64,000 bases of DNA, from assembly GCA_003280605.1 (NCBI GenBank), contig QCEM01000004.1:1-64000 (forward strand), read 5' to 3'. This DNA is from SAR116 cluster bacterium AG-355-O21. GTDB taxonomy: Bacteria > Pseudomonadota > Alphaproteobacteria > Thalassobaculales > Thalassobaculaceae. Under the pieces are notes generated by a model, which had not been told where the DNA came from, ran no database searches, and worked only from the letters and a program-made list of their open reading frames with translations. The translations under genes were made by a program, and so were the position numbers. Shown in pieces: positions 8,714-18,213 of the stretch. The stretch's first letter is position 1. Every line of letters starts with the position of its first letter.

Positions 8714-9723
8714 TCCGGCAGGCGGGTCCGGGTGCGGTGCAGGCGTTGATGCCTGAATTCAAGGCCAGATGGCCGTGGTGGGGCGGTGACCTGCAAACTT
8801 TGCATGATCAATTTGTGCCGCCGCCGGCGCTTGCCGCCGACAGCAATCTCCGGGTGCCGGCAGGTGATGGTTCTGCCGATCAACTGCTGGTGGCGATTAA
8901 TCGTGCCGCGCCTGGTGCTGAAATCAAACCTCTGCCGGTTTTGCTGATCCATGGACTAACTGGCCATCAAGACAGCCCGCAAATGCTGTTATTCACCGCA
9001 TATTTAAACGCCTGCGGTTATCATGTGGCACGCATGAATATGCGCGGTGCGGGGCCAAGCCGCGATTGCTGCGGTGGGTATTATCACGCCGGCTTTTATG
9101 CCGATATCGCCCCGGTGGTGGCGGCGATTCGGCAGTATTTTGATCACGCTGAGGCTGTCTTGGCGGTTGGTGCTTCGCTGGGTGGAAGTGTTTTATTGAA
9201 TTACTTAGCAAAGCTCGGCACGGGAATCGCCGCAGCGGTCACAATTTCCGCACCCATCGACCTTGCGGCCAGTGCCGAACGGCTGATTCAGCCTCGCAAC
9301 AGCCTGTATCATCGCTGGTTATTGGCGGCCATGAAACACGGCGTCTCGGCAGGTAAATTGCGGTTATCGAAAGCCGAAGAACAAGCCATCGACAGCGCCC
9401 GGACGGTGGTGCAGTTTGACGATCGTTTCATCGCCAAGCGGTTTGGCTTTGCTGGCGCACGCGGCTATTACGCGCAGTGTTCGGCGCAATGGCAGCTGCC
9501 TCAAATCGGCTGCCCAAGCTTATTAATTCACGCTGCAAATGACCCCTGGATTCCGGTCCGGAGTTATCACGGCCTTGACTGGCAAAACCTGTCGCATGTG
9601 AGCTGTTTGATCGCGGGCGGCGGCGGCCATGTGGGGTTCCATGATGGCGGTCATAAAGCCCCTTGGTCGATCCGCGCGGCAGTGCGTTTTTTTGAACAAT
9701 CCGCGGTGCTTAAGACAAGTTGA
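8710..9723 (+). CDS. YheT-family alpha/beta hydrolase
   Basis: This is a 337-residue hydrolase of the YheT (AB hydrolase superfamily) group. GTG 8710 overlaps the previous stop as GTGA, indicating translational coupling. Recognised parts are LLIHGLTGHQDSPQM, the arginine-bearing RMNMRGAGPS, an intact nucleophile elbow VGASLGGSVLLNYLAK, a LIHAANDPWIP acid loop and the His segment GGGGHVGFHDG. Relatives are esterases of uncertain physiological role. Unlike its upstream partner, the full Ser-Asp-His set appears intact. The gene ends 12 bases from the convergent hemB. Confidence 0.88.
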   Translation: MIRQAGPGAVQALMPEFKARWPWWGGDLQTLHDQFVPPPALAADSNLRVPAGDGSADQLLVAINRAAPGAEIKPLPVLLIHGLTGHQDSPQMLLFTAYLNACGYHVARMNMRGAGPSRDCCGGYYHAGFYADIAPVVAAIRQYFDHAEAVLAVGASLGGSVLLNYLAKLGTGIAAAVTISAPIDLAASAERLIQPRNSLYHRWLLAAMKHGVSAGKLRLSKAEEQAIDSARTVVQFDDRFIAKRFGFAGARGYYAQCSAQWQLPQIGCPSLLIHAANDPWIPVRSYHGLDWQNLSHVSCLIAGGGGHVGFHDGGHKAPWSIRAAVRFFEQSAVLKTS

Positions 9724-9735
9724 GCCCGGCGGCGT

Positions 9736-10869
9736 CTAAGAGTCGCTGAGCCGACGCGCGACGGTCGGTGCGAAATAGGTCAAGATGCCATCCGCGCCGG
9801 CGCGTTTTATGCTGATTAAGCTTTCGATCATGGCCCGTTCGATATCTAACCAACCTTGACCGGCGGCGGCCTGCAACATGCTGTATTCACCACTGACTTG
9901 ATAGCCAAAGGTCGGCACCCCGAACTGCGATTTCACACGGCTAATGATATCAAGATAGGGCATCGCAGGTTTGACCATGATCATGTCAGCGCCTTCAGCA
10001 ATATCCAGTTCAACCTCTCGCAGTGCTTCCAAGCTGTTGCCAGGGTCCATCTGATAGGTCGCTTTCGAGGCGCTGCCGAGCATTGCAGTGGAGCCGATCG
10101 CGGCGCGGAACGGGCTATAAAAGCAAGAAGCATATTTCGCCGCATAGGCCATGATTTGAACCTGCGTGAAGCCATTTTCATCAAGGCAGCGACGAATCGC
10201 TGCAACACGACCATCCATCATGTCCGATGGGGCGATGACATCGCAGCCGGCGGCGGCCTGGACCAGCGATTGCTGGCATAAAATCTCAACACTTTCATCA
10301 TTGGCGACATAGTCATCGATAATGACACCGTCATGGCCGTGATCGGTGAACGGATCAAGCGCCGCATCACAGATCACCCCTAAGTCTGGTTGTGCTGCTT
10401 TGATTGCGGAAATCGCTTGGCAGACCAAATTACCGGCTTGGATGGAAAGGCTTCCGGTGCTGTCTTTTAACGCCGGCTCGATGAACGGGAAAATAGCCAC
10501 CGCCGGAATCCCCAGCGACACAGCTTCCTCGGCCACCGCCGCAAGTTGATCAACCGAATACCGCAACACCCCGGGCATTTCAGTGACAGGTTCCCGCAAG
10601 GCGGTTCCGGCACGAACGAAAATCGGCCAGATTAAGTCGTTCACACTGAGGTTGGTTTCACGCACCAAACGCCGCGACCAATCATGTCGACGGTTCCGCC
10701 GCAGGCGCACCGAGGGGAAGCTGCCAGGCGCGGTGCTTGCGCCTGATGTTGAAACAGACGGTGCGGCGGGAGGATTTTTTTTATTGGGCAATGCTGCCAG
10801 TCCCGAGCTTCTAAAAAATGACCAAACCGGAGTAATAAAATTACTAACATTGTTCGGAACGACCAGCAA
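9736..10869 (-). CDS. hemB: Delta-aminolevulinic acid dehydratase (porphobilinogen synthase)
   Basis: HemB condenses two 5-aminolevulinate molecules to porphobilinogen in haem synthesis. The family core begins at FPSVRLRRNRRHDWSRRL. Both active-site lysine regions are present (MAYAAKYASCFYSPFR and MVKPAMPYLDII). The metal segment reads CDAALDPFTDHGHDG, lacking the cysteine triad of zinc enzymes, so this is the Mg-type variant common in alphaproteobacteria. The start is uncertain. The open frame extends to TTG 10869 (377 residues, longer than usual) and contains no ATG before the conserved core; TTG 10791 would give 351 residues. Either a non-ATG start is used or the 5' end carries a frameshift. 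It is divergent from the valine operon. Confidence 0.93.
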   Translation of the reverse strand: MLVVPNNVSNFITPVWSFFRSSGLAALPNKKNPPAAPSVSTSGASTAPGSFPSVRLRRNRRHDWSRRLVRETNLSVNDLIWPIFVRAGTALREPVTEMPGVLRYSVDQLAAVAEEAVSLGIPAVAIFPFIEPALKDSTGSLSIQAGNLVCQAISAIKAAQPDLGVICDAALDPFTDHGHDGVIIDDYVANDESVEILCQQSLVQAAAGCDVIAPSDMMDGRVAAIRRCLDENGFTQVQIMAYAAKYASCFYSPFRAAIGSTAMLGSASKATYQMDPGNSLEALREVELDIAEGADMIMVKPAMPYLDIISRVKSQFGVPTFGYQVSGEYSMLQAAAGQGWLDIERAMIESLISIKRAGADGILTYFAPTVARRLSDS

Positions 10870-10949
10870 CAGCCGGGGTTGTCGGCAACTTGTCGCAGTG
10901 CATAGCGGTTAAGAAAACCCAGCATCTGGGCCAAAGCAAGGAGGTTGCG

Positions 10950-10977
10950 TTGACTTGGTTTGGTGCGCCGATATAGT
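10950..10977 (+). promoter_or_regulatory. Candidate sigma-70 promoter for the valine-degradation operon
   Basis: TTGACT (10950-10955) and TATAGT (10972-10977) are 16 bases apart, close to the consensus in both boxes. Transcription would begin near 10984, about 37 bases before the acyl-CoA dehydrogenase ATG and its AGGAG site. Confidence 0.5.
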
Positions 10978-11020
10978 TCGTGCAAATGTTTCTGCGAAGC
11001 CGCGATTTGAGGAGAAGAAA

Positions 11021-12163
11021 ATGGATTTCGCGCTTGATCAAGACCAGTCCGCGATCCGCGACTTGGCGCGAAGCTTTGCTGCCGACGAGATGGCCCCGCA
11101 CGCTGCCGCTTGGGATGCGGAGGAGATTTTCCCGGTTGATGTGCTGCGCCGCGCCGCATCGCTTGGCCTGGCAACCATTTATGTGGGTGATGAATATGGC
11201 GGCAGCGGCCTGGGCCGGCTGGAAGCTGCGATCATTTTTGAAGAACTATCTGCCGGTTGCGTCTCCACCGCCGCATATCTATCGATCCATAATATGTGCG
11301 CCTGGATGATCGATCAATTTGCCGATGACGCTCTGCGGGCACGGATTCTGCCGGAATTAGCGTCAATGTCTTATCTGGCAAGCTATTGCTTAACCGAGCC
11401 TGGCGCCGGCTCCGATGCCGCATCACTGCGCACCCGCGCGGTCAAAGCCGAAACTGGTGACTTTATCGTCAACGGTGCCAAAGCTTTCATTTCCGGTGCC
11501 GGTGTCAGTGATGTCTATCTGGTGATGGTCCGCACCGGTGATGAGGGGGCCGGTGGTATTTCCTGCCTATTGATCGAAAAAGATACCCCTGGCCTGTCCT
11601 TTGGCAGCCGGGAACGGAAAATGGGTTGGAACAGCCAGCCGACCGCCCAGGTCATCTTCGAAGATTGCCGGGTGCCGGCCAGCAATTTGATCGGCGCTGA
11701 AGGTGATGGTTTTAAAATCGCCATGAAGGGCCTTGATGGTGGCCGTATCAACATTGCAGCGTGTTCGCTTGGCGGCGCCGGTGCGGCTTTACAAGCCGCG
11801 CAAACCTACATGGGCGAACGCAGCCAATTCGGCCGCAAGTTAGAGAACTTCCAAGCGCTGCAATTTAAATTGGCCGATATGGCAACTCATCTGGAAGCCG
11901 CGCGATTGATGGTTTACAGGGCGGCGACGAGCTTGCAGGCAGGCGCCCCTGATGCACTCACCCATTGTGCCATGGCCAAACGTTTTGGCACTGACCAAGG
12001 CTTTGAGATCGCGAACGAAGCACTGCAAATTCATGGCGGTTATGGATATTTAAAAGATTTTCCCCTGGAGCGCATCGTCCGCGATCTGCGCGTCCATAAA
12101 ATTTTAGAAGGAACCAATGAAATCATGCGCGTTATTATTTCCCGGCAACTCCTGGCCAAGTGA
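11021..12163 (+). CDS. Acyl-CoA dehydrogenase, probably isobutyryl-CoA dehydrogenase
   Basis: This FAD enzyme of 380 residues oxidises an acyl-CoA to the 2-enoyl-CoA. ATG 11021 follows GAGGAGAAGAAA and begins the family-type sequence MDFALDQDQSAIRDLA. The substrate-binding CLTEPGAGSDAASLRTRA, the central DGGRINIAACSLGGAGAAL and the C-terminal QIHGGYGYLKDFPLERIVRD are all present. The catalytic Glu lies in ILEGTNEIMR, as in isobutyryl-CoA dehydrogenase. Its two downstream neighbours are the next two enzymes of valine breakdown, which is the main reason to assign isobutyryl-CoA (to methacrylyl-CoA) as substrate. The stop overlaps the next start by one base. Confidence 0.92.
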   Translation: MDFALDQDQSAIRDLARSFAADEMAPHAAAWDAEEIFPVDVLRRAASLGLATIYVGDEYGGSGLGRLEAAIIFEELSAGCVSTAAYLSIHNMCAWMIDQFADDALRARILPELASMSYLASYCLTEPGAGSDAASLRTRAVKAETGDFIVNGAKAFISGAGVSDVYLVMVRTGDEGAGGISCLLIEKDTPGLSFGSRERKMGWNSQPTAQVIFEDCRVPASNLIGAEGDGFKIAMKGLDGGRINIAACSLGGAGAALQAAQTYMGERSQFGRKLENFQALQFKLADMATHLEAARLMVYRAATSLQAGAPDALTHCAMAKRFGTDQGFEIANEALQIHGGYGYLKDFPLERIVRDLRVHKILEGTNEIMRVIISRQLLAK

Positions 12164-13257
12164 TGAGTGATCCTGTTCTTTTTAACGTCACCAACGGATG
12201 GGGCGTGATCACCCTCAATCGACCTGCCGCACTCAATGCCTTGACCCTGGAAATGATCCGTATGATCAAGCCGCAGCTTCTGGCCTGGCGCACGGATCCG
12301 GCGATCCAAGCGGTTCTGATCACGGCTGCAGGCGAGAAGGCGTTTTGCGCAGGCGGCGATGTCGTCGCCATCTATCAAGCCATCCAAGAGGAGCGCCGCA
12401 GCGGCGTTGAAATGTCGCTAACACGTGATTTCTTTTTTGAAGAATACGCCTTAAACGGCCTGATTGCGGGTTTTCCAAAACCCTATGTTGCCTTGCTTGG
12501 TGGGATCACCATGGGCGGCGGTGTCGGTTTATCGGCAATGGCCTCGCACCGGGTTGCAGGCGAACGTTATCTATACGCCATGCCGGAAACCGGTATTGGC
12601 CTATTCCCGGATGTGGGTGGTGGTTGGTTCTTACCCCGCTTACCGGATCAAATGGGGCTTTATCTGGCCTTGACCGGCGATAGGGTTGGCGCGGGCGATG
12701 CCCTTGATTTGGGGTTAGCGACACATTTCGTTGCCGCCGAGCACTGGTCGGCGATGATAACGGATTTGCAAACCTGCAATTGGGATCAGCCGGCCGCAAC
12801 TGTGATTGACAGGGTCCTTGCCCGCCACCAGGGGCCGGCACCGGCGACCAAGCTAGCGCCGCACCGAGGGCACATCCGGCAGCTTTTCTCGGCATCGGAC
12901 TTTTCCCAACTGTGGGCGGCAATCGACCGGGATGACAGCCCGCTTGGGGTGACGCTGCGGCAGACTTTGGCCAGTAAGTCACCAACCAGCCTGCGAGTGA
13001 GCTTTGCGCAATTACAAAACGGCGCTGCCTGCGACAGCATCGAGCAGGTCTTGACCATGGAATACCGGCTCTCGCAGCATTCGATGGCCGGGCATGATTT
13101 CAGCGAGGGTGTACGCGCATTACTGGTGGATAAGGACAAATCGCCAAAATGGTCGCCTGCCACGGTTGGTGAGGTCAGCGAAACGTTTGTGGAGCAATTT
13201 TTCAGCCCGATCGCCGGGCGTGAATTAACATGGCCCGACCCGCAGGTCGGCCAATAA
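12163..13257 (+). CDS. 3-hydroxyisobutyryl-CoA hydrolase
   Basis: This crotonase-fold hydrolase of 364 residues releases CoA from 3-hydroxyisobutyryl-CoA in valine catabolism. ATG 12163 shares its A with the upstream TGA; a GTG one codon earlier (12160) is the alternative. The N-terminus WGVITLNRPAALNALTLEM, the oxyanion-hole segment GITMGGGVGLSAMASHRV and the catalytic MPETGIGLFPDVGGGWFLPR match the HIBCH family. The C-terminal extension of about 140 residues that distinguishes HIBCH from plain enoyl-CoA hydratases is also present. Position between the dehydrogenase and mmsB fits the pathway order. The product would be 3-hydroxyisobutyrate. Confidence 0.93.
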   Translation: MSDPVLFNVTNGWGVITLNRPAALNALTLEMIRMIKPQLLAWRTDPAIQAVLITAAGEKAFCAGGDVVAIYQAIQEERRSGVEMSLTRDFFFEEYALNGLIAGFPKPYVALLGGITMGGGVGLSAMASHRVAGERYLYAMPETGIGLFPDVGGGWFLPRLPDQMGLYLALTGDRVGAGDALDLGLATHFVAAEHWSAMITDLQTCNWDQPAATVIDRVLARHQGPAPATKLAPHRGHIRQLFSASDFSQLWAAIDRDDSPLGVTLRQTLASKSPTSLRVSFAQLQNGAACDSIEQVLTMEYRLSQHSMAGHDFSEGVRALLVDKDKSPKWSPATVGEVSETFVEQFFSPIAGRELTWPDPQVGQ

Positions 13258-13276
13258 TAAACAAAGGATGATGTAG

Positions 13277-14155
13277 ATGACAGCAATTGGCTTTATTGGG
13301 CTTGGCAACATGGGATTGCCAATGTCGTTGAATTTGATCAAAGCAGGCCACCAGGTGACGGGCTTTGATTTGAACGCTGACGCGGTGCAAAGTTTTGCGG
13401 CGGCCGGCGGACATGTTGCTGCCGATGCGGCCAGTGCTGCGCAGGCCGGCGAGGTGGTCATTACCATGCTGCCGGCCGGCGCACAGGTTCGTCAGGTTTA
13501 CAGCGAATCAATTCTGCCGTCGGTCAAAGACGCATTGTTGATGGATTGCTCGACCATTGATGTTGATACCGCCCGTGAGGTCGCGGCGATGGCGGCGGCG
13601 GCCGGCATGGAAATGCTTGATGCGCCGGTTTCCGGCGGCACCGGCGGCGCCGAAGCAGGCACCTTAACGTTCATGGTTGGCGGCAGCGATGCGAGCTTTG
13701 CGGCGGCCAAACCGTATTTTGACATCATGGGCGCGACCATTGTCCATACCGGTGGTGTCGGTAACGGCCAAGCGGCCAAGATTTGCAACAATATGATCCT
13801 GGCCATTTCCATGATCGGTGTTGCCGAGGCCTTCACAATGGGCGAACGGCTTGGCGTCGATGCGCAAACCTTGTTTGACATCACCTCCACATCATCTGGC
13901 CAGTGCTGGGCCATCAATACCTATTGTCCGGTACCAGGGCCGGTGCCTGGCTCACCTGCCAACCGCGACTTTAAGGCAGGGTTTACGGCGGCGATGATGT
14001 TGAAAGATTTGCGCTTATCGCAGGACGCCGCGAAATCATCTGATACCGCGTCGCCATTGGGCAGTGAGGCCGAGAAATTGTTCAGCGAATTTGTCGATGG
14101 GGGCAATGGCAGCTATGACTTTTCGGCGATCATTCGGATGATCGCGGCCCGTTAA
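13277..14155 (+). CDS. mmsB: 3-hydroxyisobutyrate dehydrogenase
   Basis: MmsB oxidises 3-hydroxyisobutyrate to methylmalonate semialdehyde with NAD, the step after the upstream hydrolase. The 292-residue protein has the dinucleotide-binding GFIGLGNMGLPMSLNL at its start, the substrate signature DAPVSGGTGGAEAGTL, the catalytic Lys in KICNNMILA and the SSSGQCWAINTY segment typical of this beta-hydroxyacid dehydrogenase. The start ATG 13277 has AAAGGATG upstream. The next enzyme (mmsA, semialdehyde dehydrogenase) is not in this window. Confidence 0.95.
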   Translation: MTAIGFIGLGNMGLPMSLNLIKAGHQVTGFDLNADAVQSFAAAGGHVAADAASAAQAGEVVITMLPAGAQVRQVYSESILPSVKDALLMDCSTIDVDTAREVAAMAAAAGMEMLDAPVSGGTGGAEAGTLTFMVGGSDASFAAAKPYFDIMGATIVHTGGVGNGQAAKICNNMILAISMIGVAEAFTMGERLGVDAQTLFDITSTSSGQCWAINTYCPVPGPVPGSPANRDFKAGFTAAMMLKDLRLSQDAAKSSDTASPLGSEAEKLFSEFVDGGNGSYDFSAIIRMIAAR

Positions 14156-14270
14156 TTTGGCCGCAGAGGACAACAGCTGGGGGAGCCGCCGAAGATTCCT
14201 GGTATTTTATCTATAAGCATTTAAAATTCTGTCGTATCCTTACCCAGCGCCAGCAAACCAGGAGCCGACA

Positions 14271-14747
14271 GTGGAAACCAGGGATTATCTCGATACTATA
14301 AATCTCATCGAGCGGCTCCATCGCCAGTTCCTTGAAGTGGTCAAAACCGAACTTGATCGCCACAATATGGCCGACATAAACAACGTTCAGGCATTGATTT
14401 TATTCAATATTGGGGCTGATGAGCTGACCGTTGGCGAGCTGACAAACCGTGGCTACTACCTTGGCTCAAACGTCTCCTATAACGTCCGTAAGATGGTTGA
14501 GAATGGCTATCTCCTCCAAGAACGGTCAGCCCATGACCGGCGGTCGATTCGGGTGCGTTTGTCGGAAAAAGGCCTGAATTTAAGGAAATTCATCTCGGAA
14601 ATGTTTGACCGGCAAGCCGCTGCCCTTGGCAAAGTTGACGTTGAGGCCAATGATTTGCGGGTTGCCGCCGATGCGTATCGGGGGCTTGAGCGGTTTTGGA
14701 TTGATCTGCTGAATTTCAATTTGCGGGGTGCCGCAAGCGGACTCTAG
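14271..14747 (+). CDS. MarR-type winged-helix regulator (LdtR-like)
   Basis: This 158-residue regulator starts at GTG 14271 after AGGAG. It has a helical dimerisation start (about residues 1-45) and a winged-helix domain: VGELTNRGYYLGSNVSYNVR forms the recognition helix region, and LLQERSAHDRRSIRV the wing. This closely resembles the MarR subgroup conserved in alphaproteobacteria, which includes LdtR, a regulator of L,D-transpeptidase genes. Its targets here are unknown. It follows the valine operon by 115 bases and precedes proS, but neither neighbour need be a target. I saw no clear operator next to it. Confidence 0.85.
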   Translation: METRDYLDTINLIERLHRQFLEVVKTELDRHNMADINNVQALILFNIGADELTVGELTNRGYYLGSNVSYNVRKMVENGYLLQERSAHDRRSIRVRLSEKGLNLRKFISEMFDRQAAALGKVDVEANDLRVAADAYRGLERFWIDLLNFNLRGAASGL

Positions 14748-14848
14748 GGCCTGTGCCGGGCGTTTAATCGGCGCTGTTTCCATACCTCTTGATTTGATTT
14801 AAGTTCCGCTCGCTGGAAGGCGTTTACTGCTGTCATTTATCGAGGCCG

Positions 14849-16165
14849 ATGATGCGTTTATCGAGTTATTTTTTGCCGGTTCTACGGGAAAACCCTAAAG
14901 AGGCGGAAATTGTCTCACACCGTTTGATGTTGCGGGCTGGCATGGTCCAGCAGGCGAGTGCCGGGATATACTCCTGGTTGCCGCTTGGCCTCAAGGTTTT
15001 GAAGAAGATTGAAAATATTGTGCGCGAAGAACAGAATCGGGCGCTTGCACAAGAAATCTTGATGCCGACCATCCAATCAGCGGATCTCTGGCGGGAAAGT
15101 GGCCGCTATGACGATTATGGGAAGGAAATGCTGCGCATTACCGACCGGCACGAGCGTGACATGCTGTACGGGCCGACCAATGAAGAGCTGATCACCGATA
15201 TCTTCCGCACCCATGTGCGTTCTTACCGCGACGTGCCCCTGAACCTTTATCACATCCAATGGAAGTTTCGAGATGAGGTGCGGCCAAGGTTTGGAATCAT
15301 GCGCGGGCGTGAGTTTTTGATGAAAGACGCATATTCATTTGATGTTGATTTTGCCTCTGCGAAAGCATCTTACAACAGAATGTTCGTGTCTTATCTGAAG
15401 ACATTTTCACGCATGGGGCTGACAGCCATCCCGATGCGCGCAGACTCCGGCCCGATTGGCGGCGACCTTAGTCACGAGTTCATCATTCTGGCCGATACCG
15501 GCGAAAGCGAGGTGTTCTACCACCGCGACTGGGAAGATCTGAGCTGGGATGACGGCGGCATCGACTATCATGCTGACTTGCAGCCAATTGTTGATCGTTG
15601 GACCGGAACCTATGCAGCCACCGATGAAATGCATGACGCCGCCAATTGTCCTGTGCCGGCAGCGGATTTGCGCCAGCGGCGCGGTATTGAAGTTGGCCAT
15701 ATTTTCCATTTTGGGACCAAATATTCCAATCCGTTGGGGGCCCGGGTAGCGACGCCGGACGGCAAGGAAGTTGACGTTTACATGGGCTCCTACGGGATCG
15801 GTGTTTCCCGCCTTGTTGGCGGGGTCATTGAAGCCAGCCATGATGACGACGGTATCATTTGGCCAACGGCGGTGGCGCCGTTCCATGTGGGGGTGATCAA
15901 TCTCAAAGTGGGTGATACGGATTGCGATCGGCAGGCAGCCGATCTCTACGCAAAGTTCAACATCGGCGGTTTTGACGCGTTGTTGGATGACCGCGACGAG
16001 CGGGCTGGTGCGAAAATGGCGACCATGGATCTGATCGGTTTGCCGTGGCAGGTCATTATTGGCCCTCGGGGTATGAAAAATGGTGTTGTTGAAGTGAAGA
16101 ATCGGCGAACAGGCGAGCGTGCGGAGATGACGCCTGAGGCAGCAATGAACAAGATCATGAGTTGA
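14849..16165 (+). CDS. proS: Prolyl-tRNA synthetase (short bacterial type)
   Basis: ProS charges tRNA-Pro. At 438 residues it is the shorter class II form typical of alphaproteobacteria, lacking the about 180-residue editing insertion of the E. coli enzyme. The class II motifs are visible: motif 1 around [17 protein letters not shown], motif 2 in [20 protein letters not shown] and motif 3 in [18 protein letters not shown]-terminal anticodon-binding domain begins near residue 345. Two consecutive ATG codons exist at 14849 and 14852. It is followed closely by lolC and lolD. Confidence 0.97.
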   Translation: MMRLSSYFLPVLRENPKEAEIVSHRLMLRAGMVQQASAGIYSWLPLGLKVLKKIENIVREEQNRALAQEILMPTIQSADLWRESGRYDDYGKEMLRITDRHERDMLYGPTNEELITDIFRTHVRSYRDVPLNLYHIQWKFRDEVRPRFGIMRGREFLMKDAYSFDVDFASAKASYNRMFVSYLKTFSRMGLTAIPMRADSGPIGGDLSHEFIILADTGESEVFYHRDWEDLSWDDGGIDYHADLQPIVDRWTGTYAATDEMHDAANCPVPAADLRQRRGIEVGHIFHFGTKYSNPLGARVATPDGKEVDVYMGSYGIGVSRLVGGVIEASHDDDGIIWPTAVAPFHVGVINLKVGDTDCDRQAADLYAKFNIGGFDALLDDRDERAGAKMATMDLIGLPWQVIIGPRGMKNGVVEVKNRRTGERAEMTPEAAMNKIMS

Positions 16166-16185
16166 TCTTTAAAGGAGTTCCCGGC

Positions 16186-17433
16186 ATGGCCTTTGGTGCT
16201 GTCGAGAGGATGATTGCGTGGCGTTATCTGCGCGCCCGAAGGCAAGAAGGCTTCATTTCGGTTATTGCCGGCTTTTCATTGCTGGGCATTGCCTTGGGTG
16301 TGGCGACGTTAATCATCGTTATGTCGGTCATGAATGGCTTTCGCGCGGAACTGCTGACCCGCATCCTTGGCTTGAATGGTCATGTGGCGGTTTATGGTGA
16401 TCGCGGCCCGATTGCCGAATTTGATGCCGCCGCCTTGCGAATTGCCGAGGTGCCAGGGGTGTTTGCCGTGGTCCCGCAGGTCGAGGGGCAGGCGATGGCA
16501 ACGGCCAATAATGCCGCCGCCGGGGTGTTGGTGCGCGGGCTGCGAGCCGCTGATTTAACCGCCAAAGGGCCGCTTGCCGACGGCATTTCGCCGGTCGCGG
16601 CAGCACGCTTTCGAGCGGGCAAAACAATTTTGCTCGGCAACCGCTTGGCGCAGCGTCTTGGTGTCGCTGCCGGTGACAGGATTGATCTTATTTCCCCCAG
16701 CAGTCAAACCACGGTTATGGGCGGTTTGCCGCGCATGAAAACTTATGAAATCGCCGGTTTGTTCGATGTCGGCATGTATGAATACGACAACGGGTTCATT
16801 TTCATGCCGCTGAAATCGGCGCAAATTTTTTTCCAAATGAAAGGCAAGGTGTCGGGATTAGAGATCACCTTAGAGGACCCGAATGAAGTCGCATCCCTGG
16901 CGCAAGCCTTGCAAACGGCAGCCGGTGAGGGGCTTTGGGTGCGTGACTGGCGGCAGCGTAACAGCAGCTTTTTTAATGCCCTCCAGGTCGAACGTAATGT
17001 GATGTTTTTGATCCTAACGCTGATCATTCTGGTGGCTGCTTTTAACGTCATTTCCTCGTTGATCATGCTGGTAAAAGACAAGGGGCGCGGCATTGCCATC
17101 CTGCGCACCATGGGGGCCAGCAAAGCGATGGTCACGCGGATCTTTTTTCTGGTCGGCGCCAGTGTCGGCCTGATTGGGACTTTTGTCGGTGCGCTGCTGG
17201 GATTGCTGTTTGCCGACAATATCGAAACCATCCGCCGATTCCTGGAAACGATCTCAGGGACCGAGTTATTTGCCGCAGAAATTTATTTCCTCTCGCGTCT
17301 GCCGGCGGAAATTGACCCGGCCGAGGTGATCAGCGTCATCACCATGGCTTTGACGCTGTCGTTTTTGGCGACGATTTATCCAGCCTGGCGGGCCTCCCGG
17401 TTAGACCCAGTTGAGGCGCTTCGCAATGAATGA
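16186..17433 (+). CDS. lolC: Lipoprotein-releasing ABC transporter permease LolC/LolE
   Basis: This inner-membrane permease, working with LolD, extracts mature lipoproteins for transfer to the outer membrane. ATG 16186 is chosen because AAAGGAG lies eight bases upstream, giving 415 residues. One N-terminal membrane helix follows [18 protein letters not shown] large periplasmic MacB-like domain (about 50-265) comes next, then three C-terminal helices with the FtsX-like signature [20 protein letters not shown] between the first two of them. Alphaproteobacteria usually have a single LolC/E-type permease that acts as a homodimer. The end overlaps lolD by eight bases. Confidence 0.95.
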   Translation: MAFGAVERMIAWRYLRARRQEGFISVIAGFSLLGIALGVATLIIVMSVMNGFRAELLTRILGLNGHVAVYGDRGPIAEFDAAALRIAEVPGVFAVVPQVEGQAMATANNAAAGVLVRGLRAADLTAKGPLADGISPVAAARFRAGKTILLGNRLAQRLGVAAGDRIDLISPSSQTTVMGGLPRMKTYEIAGLFDVGMYEYDNGFIFMPLKSAQIFFQMKGKVSGLEITLEDPNEVASLAQALQTAAGEGLWVRDWRQRNSSFFNALQVERNVMFLILTLIILVAAFNVISSLIMLVKDKGRGIAILRTMGASKAMVTRIFFLVGASVGLIGTFVGALLGLLFADNIETIRRFLETISGTELFAAEIYFLSRLPAEIDPAEVISVITMALTLSFLATIYPAWRASRLDPVEALRNE

Positions 17434-18115
17434 TCAACCGGCGCTCGCTTTACATGCGGTGTCGCATGCCTTCACGCAAGCAGGCGGTAATGCCCGCCTT
17501 GAGGTGTTGCGCGGGATTGACTTGCGCATCGCACCCGGGGAAATGGTCGCGCTGGTGGGACCGTCGGGGGCCGGTAAATCAACCCTGCTGCATATTGCCG
17601 GCTTGCTGGAGGCGCCGGATGCCGGGCGGGTGATCATCGGCGGCCAGGACTGTTCTGATTTAGGTGATCACGAGCGCACATTGGCGCGTCGTCAAAAGCT
17701 TGGCTTCGTGTATCAATTTCATCATCTTCTGCCGGAATTTACCGCCCTTGAGAACATTATGCTGCCGCAGATGATTCGCGGCTTGGGGCAGCGCCAGGCG
17801 CGCGACCGCTCAAGTGAACTATTGCGCATGGTCGGCCTATCCGAACGCCAAGGGCACCGACCGGCAAAACTATCCGGTGGCGAGCAGCAGCGTGTCGCCA
17901 TCGCCCGGGCGATCGCAAACGTGCCGCAATTACTGCTCGCCGATGAGCCGACCGGCAATCTTGACCCGGACACCGCCGCACTTGTTTTTGAGCAATTGCG
18001 CGGGATTGCCAAAGGTGCCCAATTGGCGGCCCTGGTGGCGACTCATAACCTTGACCTGGCGGCCCGCATGGATCGGACATTGACGCTGCGTGATGGCCAT
18101 CTTGAAAGCCTTTAA
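17426..18115 (+). CDS. lolD: Lipoprotein-releasing ABC transporter ATP-binding protein LolD
   Basis: This ATPase of 229 residues powers lipoprotein release by LolC. ATG 17426 overlaps the lolC stop. The Walker [18 protein letters not shown], the Q-loop [19 protein letters not shown], the signature [15 protein letters not shown], the Walker [13 protein letters not shown] and the switch His in VATHNLDLA are complete. The Q-loop and [10 protein letters not shown] region is characteristic of LolD and MacB ATPases. It is translationally coupled to lolC, and dnaE follows about 100 bases later. Confidence 0.96.
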   Translation: MNDQPALALHAVSHAFTQAGGNARLEVLRGIDLRIAPGEMVALVGPSGAGKSTLLHIAGLLEAPDAGRVIIGGQDCSDLGDHERTLARRQKLGFVYQFHHLLPEFTALENIMLPQMIRGLGQRQARDRSSELLRMVGLSERQGHRPAKLSGGEQQRVAIARAIANVPQLLLADEPTGNLDPDTAALVFEQLRGIAKGAQLAALVATHNLDLAARMDRTLTLRDGHLESL

Positions 18116-18213
18116 GCAGGCATCGCCCGGGCGGCGCATTTAACCGATGACGCCGGCGGTTGGCTATGGAATGCTACCCGTGGATTCGATTAACAGCGCT
18201 GCTGCGGGGGCTC

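Noticed and set aside
10641-11174. Minus-strand frame of 177 codons overlapping the hemB 5' end
   Set aside because: No family features; noted only because its ATG codons bear on the hemB start problem.
18124-18133. Ten-base palindrome CGCCCGGGCG after lolD
   Set aside because: It has no loop and is likely by chance in GC-rich DNA, with no U-run.
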